Positions 7,844 to 13,721 of a DNA stretch of 14,380 nt are shown in pieces. The stretch is taken from the NCBI GenBank assembly GCA_002373755.1, contig DFJU01000097.1:809-15188 (forward strand), written 5' to 3'. This DNA comes from Bacteroidales bacterium UBA3663 (GTDB taxonomy: Bacteria; Bacteroidota; Bacteroidia; Bacteroidales; UBA3663). Made by a program: the position numbers and the translations under genes. Each line of letters opens with the position of its first letter. Position 1 is the stretch's first letter. The notes below the pieces were generated by a model that made no database searches, was not told the DNA's origin, and saw only the letters and a list, made by a program, of their open reading frames with translations.

Positions 7844-7864
7844 ATTGTCAATTATCAATTTGTA
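7844..7864. repeat. AT-rich heptamer repeat just upstream of mutL
   Basis: Three imperfect 7-nt units, ATTGTCA, ATTATCA and ATTTGTA, lie in register and end two bases before the mutL ATG. It is short, so chance is possible, but the same style of heptamer periodicity is seen ahead of the NlpC/P60 gene. TCAATTTG within it resembles a -7 box with one mismatch, but no -33 box lies at the right distance. Confidence 0.45.
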
Positions 7865-7866
7865 AG

Positions 7867-9813
7867 ATGGACATCATTCACTTATTGCCCGACAGCGTGG
7901 CCAACCAGATTGCCGCCGGTGAGGTTGTTCAGCGACCAGCATCGGTCATAAAAGAGCTGCTCGAAAACTCGATTGATGCGGGTGCGACGCAGATTCAGGT
8001 CTTTTTGCGCGAATCTGGCAAAGAGCTGATCCAGGTGATTGACAACGGCAAGGGAATGTCGCCCACCGATGCCCGAATGGCGTTTGAACGTCACGCAACG
8101 AGCAAAATCACTCAGGCGGCCGATCTCTTCACGCTGCACACCATGGGCTTCCGCGGCGAGGCATTGGCCAGCATTGTGGCTGTGGCCGAGGTCGATATGC
8201 GGACACGCAGACCCGATGACGAGGCCGGCGTGCTACTGCGGATGGCAGGAAGCCGTCTGTTGGCGCAGGAGTCGGTGATGTGCGCTGCAGGCACGAACAT
8301 CGAGGTCCGAAATCTGTTTTACAACGTGCCGGCGCGCCGCAACTTCCTGAAGAGCAACCAGACTGAGCTGTCGAACGTCATTACCGAACTTCAGCATGTA
8401 GCATTGGCCAACCCGCAAGTCGGATTCACGTTGTCGCACAACGATGTCCAACTGTTGCAACTGACTCCGGGCAGCTACAAACAGCGCATTTCGCAGTTGT
8501 TCAACAAAAATCTCGGCCAACAGCTCATTCCCGTTGGCGTCGATAACGACCTGATGCAGATTGAGGGTTTCGTCTGCCAGCCCGAGGGCGCGCGCAAGAA
8601 GGGCGCACTGCAATATTTCTTCGTCAACGACCGCTACATGCGCCATCCGTACTTCCACAAGGCGGTGATGGAGTGCTACCAGGAACTGATTCCCGATGGT
8701 TCGCAGCCCAACTATTTCATTTATCTGCGCGTCGATCCGGCTTCGATTGACGTGAATGTGCATCCGACCAAGACCGAAATCAAGTTCCAGAACGAGACGG
8801 CCCGTTGGCATATCCTGACAGCAACCATCCGCGAGGCGTTGGGCAAGTTCAACGCTGTGCCGAGCATCGATTTCGACCAGGCCGATGCGCCGGAAATCGA
8901 ACCATACGACCCGACAAAGGCTCCGCCGAGCGAGCCGAAAGTGAACTACAACGGCGACTACAATCCGTTCCGAAAAACGTCGTTGATGAGCAACTGGAAG
9001 AGCCTCTACGCGGATTTTTCGAGCGAGAGGCAGGCTGAAATGCCGTCGCAGGAGTCGTTCGCGTCGGGAGAGACATTGAGCAGCCGTCTTTCGTCACGTC
9101 TGGACGATACGGATGCGCCATCGGCCAACGAATCAGGAACGTTGACCAGCCGCCTCTCTACGGTGTTCGACGATGTGCCGAACTATCAGGATGAGGCCAA
9201 TGTGCCGGTCGATCCGATGGCGGCCATGCCCAACGTGGAACATCGCAACACCTTCCGCAAATATCTGCAAGTGGGCGGTGCCTACATCGCAGCGAGCACG
9301 AAGAAGGGTCTGCTGCTCATCGACCAGCATCAGGCGCACGTCACGGTGCTTTTCGACCGCTATTTCCAGCAGATCCAACAACGTCAGGGTGTGTCGCAGC
9401 AGGAACTTTTCCCCGAAATCGTCGAGGTCGCTCCGGCCGATGAGCCAATCCTTGAAAACATTTTGCCGCAGTTGCGCTATCTCGGTTTTGAGCTTGACAA
9501 TCTGGGCGGCGGCAGTTTTGCGGTGAACGGTAAACCGGCATCGCTCGACAAGGGCATCAACTTGCAGGATCTGCTTCTCGAAATGATTGAGTCGGCGCGC
9601 GACGGGATGGGCAACATCGGCAAAGACATCGACCGCAAACTCGCCCTTCGATTGAGCCGCACGCAGGCCATTCCGGCGGGCAAAATCTTGTCGGAGGAGG
9701 AGATGACGCAGCTGGTCGATGCGCTGTACGACCTGCCGGAGCACACCTATACGCCCGATGGTCGACTCATTGCCTATCAGCTTACAAATGAGGAAATTGC
9801 GGCCAGATTCTGA
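7867..9813 (+). CDS. mutL: DNA mismatch repair protein MutL
   Basis: Cytoplasmic MutL of 648 residues, the matchmaker between mismatch-bound MutS and downstream strand processing. The N-terminal GHKL ATPase is complete: ELLENSIDAGA (30-40, with Glu30 and Asn34 as catalytic and Mg ligands), DNGKGM (59-64), RHATSKI (75-81) and GFRGEAL (94-100), then NVPARR. An S5-like transducer with VNVHPTKTEIKF follows. A low-complexity linker (about 350-455) precedes the dimerisation domain (about 460-648). The clamp-binding-like QELFP is at 512-516. The place of the endonuclease motif DQHAxxExxxxE reads DQHQAHVTVLFD (486-497), lacking both acidic Glu residues, and the CPHGRP site reads TPDGRL (629-634). So the nuclease sites appear degenerate. 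ATG at 7867 gives the invariant N-terminus. Assignment certain; the nuclease loss is inferred from motif positions. Confidence 0.98.
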   Translation: MDIIHLLPDSVANQIAAGEVVQRPASVIKELLENSIDAGATQIQVFLRESGKELIQVIDNGKGMSPTDARMAFERHATSKITQAADLFTLHTMGFRGEALASIVAVAEVDMRTRRPDDEAGVLLRMAGSRLLAQESVMCAAGTNIEVRNLFYNVPARRNFLKSNQTELSNVITELQHVALANPQVGFTLSHNDVQLLQLTPGSYKQRISQLFNKNLGQQLIPVGVDNDLMQIEGFVCQPEGARKKGALQYFFVNDRYMRHPYFHKAVMECYQELIPDGSQPNYFIYLRVDPASIDVNVHPTKTEIKFQNETARWHILTATIREALGKFNAVPSIDFDQADAPEIEPYDPTKAPPSEPKVNYNGDYNPFRKTSLMSNWKSLYADFSSERQAEMPSQESFASGETLSSRLSSRLDDTDAPSANESGTLTSRLSTVFDDVPNYQDEANVPVDPMAAMPNVEHRNTFRKYLQVGGAYIAASTKKGLLLIDQHQAHVTVLFDRYFQQIQQRQGVSQQELFPEIVEVAPADEPILENILPQLRYLGFELDNLGGGSFAVNGKPASLDKGINLQDLLLEMIESARDGMGNIGKDIDRKLALRLSRTQAIPAGKILSEEEMTQLVDALYDLPEHTYTPDGRLIAYQLTNEEIAARF

Positions 9814-9818
9814 TAATT

Positions 9819-9846
9819 TAAGAAATAAGAATTAAGATATAAGAGA
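9819..9846. repeat. TAAGANN heptamer repeat before the NlpC/P60 start codon
   Basis: Four heptamers in strict register, TAAGAAA, TAAGAAT, TAAGATA and TAAGAGA, occupy almost the whole mutL to NlpC/P60 spacer and end one base before the ATG at 9848. The first five positions are identical in all four units. The purine-rich GAGA of the last unit could act as a weak ribosome-binding site. Other roles are unknown. Confidence 0.75.
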
Positions 9847-9847
9847 T

Positions 9848-10669
9848 ATGAAAGCAGCTATCTGCCTGCAACCATACATCCCGATGAGGGAGTCGGCCAG
9901 CGAATCGGCCGAAATGATCAACCAACTGATTTTTGGCGACACGTTCCGCATCGTTGACGAACAGCCGCGATGGTTCCGCATCATCCGCGACTGCGACGAC
10001 TACGAAGGCTGGATTGACTGGAAGACCGCTACGTTGCTCAACGACCGTGACTATCAGTCGTTTGTGCGGAATACGAAGGATGCTTTGCTGTTGCGTCAGC
10101 CGTTCAATCTGATTACGCGCAACCGCAACGGCCTGTCGTCCACAATGCACCTCTCGTGGGGCAGCCGAATCTTCAATCTGGACGATATGGGTGTGTCGTT
10201 CAATATGTTAGGTATGCGCTATGAGGTGCCGAACATGACCTACGTGAATCCGGTGAGTGCCGCAGCAATGTCGCGCACGGCTTGTGCGAAATATCTGTTG
10301 CAGCAGGCATCGCTGTTGGTCAACGTGCCATATCTGTGGGGTGGATGCACGGCCTTCGGCGTCGATTGTTCCGGTTTTACGCAGACGCTTTTCCGCTTCG
10401 TCAACGTGCCATTGCCGCGTAACGCATCGCAGCAGGCGCAGTTGGGCGAGGTTGTGACCTACGAGGACCGTGCGTGCGGCGACTTGGCCTTCTTCAACAG
10501 GGGCGAGGGCGACGGCCGCATCACTCATGTCGGATTGTGCGACGACCGAGGAAACATTCTGCATTGTTCGGCTTCGGTGCATTTCGACGAATTCCGTCCC
10601 GAAGGCATCTGGAGCAACGAACGTAACGGATTGACTCACACGCTGGTGTGCATCAAGAGATATTTTTAA
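9848..10669 (+). CDS. SH3-domain and NlpC/P60 peptidase (YkfC-like, cytoplasmic)
   Basis: A 273-residue cysteine peptidase expected to cleave the gamma-D-Glu to diaminopimelate bond of peptidoglycan peptides. Residues 1-70 look like a bacterial SH3 domain (IFGDTFRIVDEQPRWFRI, then GWIDWKTA), a second SH3-like segment may cover 75-135, and the NlpC/P60 domain spans about 140-273. The catalytic triad is visible: Cys174 in VDCSGF, His227 in ITHVGL and His239 in LHCSA. LWGG at 163-166 is typical of the family. There is no signal peptide: the protein starts MKAAICLQPY and has no long hydrophobic stretch. I therefore infer a cytoplasmic recycling enzyme as in the YkfC group rather than a secreted hydrolase. 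It lies next to murF, which suits recovery of muropeptides. ATG follows the TAAGANN repeats. Confidence 0.9.
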   Translation: MKAAICLQPYIPMRESASESAEMINQLIFGDTFRIVDEQPRWFRIIRDCDDYEGWIDWKTATLLNDRDYQSFVRNTKDALLLRQPFNLITRNRNGLSSTMHLSWGSRIFNLDDMGVSFNMLGMRYEVPNMTYVNPVSAAAMSRTACAKYLLQQASLLVNVPYLWGGCTAFGVDCSGFTQTLFRFVNVPLPRNASQQAQLGEVVTYEDRACGDLAFFNRGEGDGRITHVGLCDDRGNILHCSASVHFDEFRPEGIWSNERNGLTHTLVCIKRYF

Positions 10670-10679
10670 TAGATAAAAG

Positions 10680-10784
10680 CCCCTCCCCAGTCCTCCCGTA
10701 AGGGAGGGGGGCCTGAGGTTCCAAATTTCGGTAATCTTTTTGGCCAATGGGAAACACCTCCCCACGGGGAGGTCGGGAGGGGGT
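10680..10784. repeat. GC-rich composite palindrome (REP/MITE-like)
   Basis: A 105-bp element fills most of the spacer upstream of murF. The left arm (10680-10697) is complementary to the right arm (10766-10783) with one indel. Nested inside are a hairpin CCTCCC-GTAA-GGGAGG (10692-10707) and a perfect 8-bp palindrome ACCTCCCC-AC-GGGGAGGT (10756-10773). The right arm carries four G-runs and might form a G-quadruplex. Composition is unlike the neighbouring genes. It looks like a mobile or dispersed palindromic repeat and could block or attenuate transcription into murF. No transposase or target-site duplication is visible. Confidence 0.75.
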
Positions 10785-10801
10785 CAATTTTCATTTCAAT
10801 C

Positions 10802-12139
10802 ATGACTTTATACGAAATTTATTGCCAACATCCCATCGTCACGACCGACAGCCGCAATTGTCCGGATGGGTCGATTTTCTTTGCGCTGCGTGGCGAACGC
10901 TTCGACGGCAACCAATATGCGGCCGAGGTGCTGCAGAAGGGTTGTGTCTGTGCTGTGGTCGATGATGCAAGCGTGATTCCGGCCGACCCTGCATTGGCCG
11001 CAAAATATATGCTTGTGGCCGATGTCCTTACTGCGCTCCAGGAGCTTGCAGCCGAGCATCGCCGCCATCTGACGATTCCCGTCATCGGCATCACTGGCAC
11101 CAACGGCAAGACTACGACGAAGGAGTTGACCAACGCCGTCTTGTCGCAGAAATACAACGTGTTGGCCACGCAGGGCAACCTGAACAACCAGATCGGCGTG
11201 CCGCTCACGTTGCTCAAAATCCGTCCCGAACACGAAATCGCCATCATCGAGATGGGCGCCAATCATCCGATGGACATCGCCGACCTCTGCGCCATTGTGC
11301 GTCCCGATTTCGGCCTGATTACCAACGTCGGCAAGGCGCATCTGCTCGGTTTCGGCAGTCTTGAGGGCGTGGTCGAGGCCAAGACGAAACTCTACGATTC
11401 ACTACGCGAAACGGGCGGAACGGCCTTCATCGATGCCGGCAACGAACTGCTCACGCCGCGTGCCATCGGCCTCAAAACCATCCCTTACGGCTCGGCAGGC
11501 GAGGTGCAGGGCTGCATGACCGATTGTTCGCCATTCCTCAGTCTGGAACTGTGCATCGGCCAAGAAAAAGTCGGAATTTCGACCAACCTCATCGGCAGTT
11601 ACAACCTGATTAACGTAGTGGCTGCGGCGGCCGTCGGACATCGATTCGGCGTTGAAACGGCGCAGATTAAGGCTGCGATTGAGGGTTATCGGCCGCAAAA
11701 CATGCGTTCGCAGCTGGTCGATCTGGGTCACGACAACTTCCTGATTCTCGATGCATACAATGCCAATCCGACATCGATGGCAGCCGCAATCGGCAGCTTC
11801 GCACACAATTCGGCCGCGCACAAGAACCTGATTCTCGGTTCGATGGGCGAGCTGGGCGAGGAGTCGCAGGCAGAGCATCGCCGCATCCTTGAACTGTTGG
11901 CCGATGCCGATGCCACGTTCGATTCGATTCTGCTAGTCGGCGAGGAGTTCACCAAGGCATTCAAGGCTTTGGCCGATGACGTTGCCGTCGCATTGGCCAA
12001 GCACACGACACGCTGCTACGCGACTTCTGATGCCCTTTGCGCCGACGATTCTGCGCTGAAAAACCTGTGCGGCACGACGCTCATCAAGGGTTCGCGCAGT
12101 GTGCAGCTGGAGAAGGTGGCCGATGTGTTGCGGAAATGA
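10802..12139 (+). CDS. murF: UDP-N-acetylmuramoyl-tripeptide--D-alanyl-D-alanine ligase
   Basis: Adds D-Ala-D-Ala to the UDP-MurNAc-tripeptide using ATP, the last cytoplasmic step in making the peptidoglycan pentapeptide precursor. The 445-residue length fits MurF. The N-terminal UDP-binding domain has TDSR (15-18) and FDGNQY (34-39). The Mur central domain carries the P-loop GTNGKTTTKE (99-108) and QGNLNNQIGVP (124-134), which are MurF-type. Lys194 in EGVVEAKTK is at the place of the carbamylated lysine of Mur ligases. The C-terminal domain begins with YRPQNMRSQ (296-304), continues with DAYNANPTSM (317-326) and GSMGELGEES (346-355) and ends with KGSRSVQLE. No signal peptide. ATG at 10802 is 17 bases after the palindromic repeat, with no good Shine-Dalgarno. 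The phosphatase gene follows after 36 bp. Confidence 0.97.
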   Translation: MTLYEIYCQHPIVTTDSRNCPDGSIFFALRGERFDGNQYAAEVLQKGCVCAVVDDASVIPADPALAAKYMLVADVLTALQELAAEHRRHLTIPVIGITGTNGKTTTKELTNAVLSQKYNVLATQGNLNNQIGVPLTLLKIRPEHEIAIIEMGANHPMDIADLCAIVRPDFGLITNVGKAHLLGFGSLEGVVEAKTKLYDSLRETGGTAFIDAGNELLTPRAIGLKTIPYGSAGEVQGCMTDCSPFLSLELCIGQEKVGISTNLIGSYNLINVVAAAAVGHRFGVETAQIKAAIEGYRPQNMRSQLVDLGHDNFLILDAYNANPTSMAAAIGSFAHNSAAHKNLILGSMGELGEESQAEHRRILELLADADATFDSILLVGEEFTKAFKALADDVAVALAKHTTRCYATSDALCADDSALKNLCGTTLIKGSRSVQLEKVADVLRK

Positions 12140-12175
12140 GATTGAACGCAGATGCCAAAAAATAATGAAAAATAA

Positions 12176-12823
12176 ATGAAACTATACTTGTTGCGTCACG
12201 GCGAGACCGCGTGGAACAAAAAAGGACTTTTCCAGGGTCAGACCGACATTCCATTGAACGATTCCGGCCGCGAATTGGCCGTATTGACCCGTCAGAATAT
12301 GCCCGAAGTGAAGTTCGACCGTGTCTATTGTTCGCCGCTGTGCCGTGCGGTCGAGACGGCAGAAATTTTTCTTGAGGGCCGATTCCCATTGGCCGAAATC
12401 AAGAAAGACCCGCGCATCATCGAAATCTGCTTCGGCTCGCAGGAGGGAGCCAGCATCATCGAGGCCAAAGAGAACCCCGAACATCCGATGTACAACATGC
12501 TGTGGCATCCTGAACTCTATCATCCGACCGACAATGCCGAGTCGTTCGAGCAGGTTGTCGCGAGGGCCAATGACTTTCTGCGCAACGAGGTGATGCCGCT
12601 CGAAGGCACGTGCGAGAATGTGCTCGTCGTGGCCCATGGCGCACTGAACCGGGCCATCGTCTGCGCTGCGGGCTACAAGGAAATCAAGGATTTCTGGACC
12701 GTGAAGTATCTGAACTGCTGCCTCACGACATTGGAGATAAAAAACGGGGAAATTTCGCTGCTCAAAGAGGCCGAAATCTTCTACGATTCGTCAAAATTCT
12801 ATAGCGTCTGGTCAGAAAAATGA
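12176..12823 (+). CDS. Histidine phosphatase family protein (phosphoglycerate mutase-like)
   Basis: A 215-residue cytoplasmic protein of the histidine phosphatase superfamily, in which a histidine is transiently phosphorylated. RHGE at 7-10 gives His8 as nucleophile and Arg7; Arg57 (SPLCRAVETA), Glu83 (IIEICFG) and His154 (VVAHGALNR) complete the expected site. FQGQTDIPLN (19-28) is typical of the cofactor-independent phosphatase and PGM-like subgroups. Whether the substrate is alpha-ribazole phosphate, a sugar phosphate or phosphoglycerate cannot be told; no cobalamin genes are near. The start at 12176 is preceded by a tiny ATG AAA AAT AAA TGA reading frame whose stop overlaps it. Its own stop overlaps the dtd start (ATGA), so these two are coupled. 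Confidence 0.9.
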   Translation: MKLYLLRHGETAWNKKGLFQGQTDIPLNDSGRELAVLTRQNMPEVKFDRVYCSPLCRAVETAEIFLEGRFPLAEIKKDPRIIEICFGSQEGASIIEAKENPEHPMYNMLWHPELYHPTDNAESFEQVVARANDFLRNEVMPLEGTCENVLVVAHGALNRAIVCAAGYKEIKDFWTVKYLNCCLTTLEIKNGEISLLKEAEIFYDSSKFYSVWSEK

Positions 12824-13272
12824 GGGTTGTCATTCAACGTGTTACGCACGCGTCGGTCACCATCGACGGCGCAGTGAAGTCGAAAATCGGAGAGGGGCTG
12901 CTCGTCCTTGCGGGCTTCGAGGCGGCCGATGAGCGTGCCGATGTCGATTGGATTACGCGCAAGATGTTGGGTCTGCGCATCTTCAACGACGAAAACGGCG
13001 TGATGAACCGTTCGGTGATGGACATCGGCGGTGAAATCCTGATAATCAGCCAGTTCACGCTCCATGCCATGACGGCCAAAGGCAACCGCCCGAGCTACAT
13101 CCGCGCCGCCGGCCACGACATTGCCATCCCGCTCTACGAATATTTTCTGGAGGCTGCGGCCAATGGACTTGGCAAGCCGGTCGGAAGCGGCAAGTTCGGC
13201 GCCGACATGAAGGTTGAGCTGCTCAATGATGGGCCGGTCACCATCTGCATGGACTCCAAAAACAGGGAATAA
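12820..13272 (+). CDS. dtd: D-aminoacyl-tRNA deacylase
   Basis: Removes D-amino acids (and glycine from mischarged tRNA-Ala) from tRNA in the cytoplasm, preventing their use in protein synthesis. The 150-residue length is exactly that of the family. Hallmarks are the start MRVVIQRVTHASVTIDG, SQFTL (77-81) and KGNRPSY (87-93). The C-terminal NDGPVTI (136-142) holds the Gly-cisPro pair that excludes L-amino acids. HAMTAKG replaces the more usual Y-A-x-T form beside SQFTL, a minor variation. The ATG at 12820 overlaps the preceding TGA, indicating coupled translation with the phosphatase gene. The SMR transporter gene starts 19 bp after the stop. No doubts over family. Confidence 0.97.
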   Translation: MRVVIQRVTHASVTIDGAVKSKIGEGLLVLAGFEAADERADVDWITRKMLGLRIFNDENGVMNRSVMDIGGEILIISQFTLHAMTAKGNRPSYIRAAGHDIAIPLYEYFLEAAANGLGKPVGSGKFGADMKVELLNDGPVTICMDSKNRE

Positions 13273-13291
13273 TTCATCATTTATATGTCCG

Positions 13292-13618
13292 ATGGCCTGG
13301 TTCTACTTGATTGTCGCCTCGATTTTTGAGATGGGTTGGCCGATAGGCTTCAAGCTCTCCGACCTGTATCCGGCGCGTTTCTGGTGGTGGATTGCCTTCG
13401 GCCTTGTTTGCATGATTTTCAGCGGATTGTTCCTGTATCTTGCGCAGCGCACAATTCCCATTGCCACGGCCTATGTCGTCTGGACAGGTATCGGCGCAGT
13501 CGGCACGTTCCTGATCGGAATCTTCTGTTTCGGCGACAGTGCCAGCCTCCTGCGGATGTTCTTCGCCCTGCTTATCCTCGTCGGAATCATTGGCCTTGAA
13601 ATGACCTCCGCCCGATAG
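13292..13618 (+). CDS. Small multidrug resistance (SMR) transporter, Gdx/SugE-like
   Basis: A 108-residue inner-membrane protein with four hydrophobic helices (about 3-20, 28-48, 57-77 and 84-103), the standard SMR architecture that functions as an antiparallel dimer coupling substrate export to proton entry. The key acid is Glu13 (ASIFEMGWPIGFKLS), followed by Trp16 as in SugE/Gdx members. TAYVVWTGIGAVGTF (63-77) is nearly the SugE signature. This favours guanidinium or quaternary-ammonium export, with guanidinium inferred from subfamily likeness only. I chose ATG at 13292; an earlier in-frame start would run inside dtd and add a non-hydrophobic extension. Only 19 bases separate it from dtd, leaving no room for a guanidine riboswitch. 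It is the last plus-strand gene before the terminator. Confidence 0.9.
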   Translation: MAWFYLIVASIFEMGWPIGFKLSDLYPARFWWWIAFGLVCMIFSGLFLYLAQRTIPIATAYVVWTGIGAVGTFLIGIFCFGDSASLLRMFFALLILVGIIGLEMTSAR

Positions 13619-13648
13619 TCATTTAAACGGCATTTAAACGACATTAAC

Positions 13649-13685
13649 AAACGTGCTGAATCCATTTTTCGGATTCAGCACGTTT
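13649..13685. terminator. Strong bidirectional terminator between convergent genes
   Basis: A perfect 15-bp inverted repeat, AAACGTGCTGAATCC (13649-13663) and GGATTCAGCACGTTT (13671-13685), encloses a 7-base loop. T-richness follows on the plus strand (TTTTGTTA), and on the minus strand TTTGTTAATG follows the hairpin. It lies between the SMR stop (13618) and the end of the WG-repeat gene (13722), so it can serve both. Confidence 0.9.
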
Positions 13686-13691
13686 TGTTAT

Positions 13692-13708
13692 TCCGCTACG
13701 CGGATTTT
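13692..13708. terminator. Second small hairpin with T-run next to the main terminator
   Basis: TCCGC-TAC-GCGGA (13692-13704) followed by TTTT is a compact 5-bp stem with a 3-base loop, next to the main bidirectional hairpin. It may add to termination of plus-strand transcripts or pause the polymerase coming off the WG-repeat gene. It is short and could be incidental. Confidence 0.4.
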
Positions 13709-13721
13709 GCCGTTTTGCAAT

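Noticed and set aside
7831..7862. Promoter immediately before mutL
   Set aside because: TCAATTTG resembles a -7 box with one mismatch, but GCAA stands where the -33 TTTG should be.
13214..13291. N-terminal extension of the SMR protein into dtd
   Set aside because: The extra residues are non-hydrophobic and the SMR family begins directly at MAWFYLIV with Glu at position 13; ATG at 13292 fits.
13273..13291. Guanidine riboswitch before the Gdx/SugE-like gene
   Set aside because: Only 19 bases separate dtd from this gene, too short for any guanidine riboswitch, and no such motif is seen.
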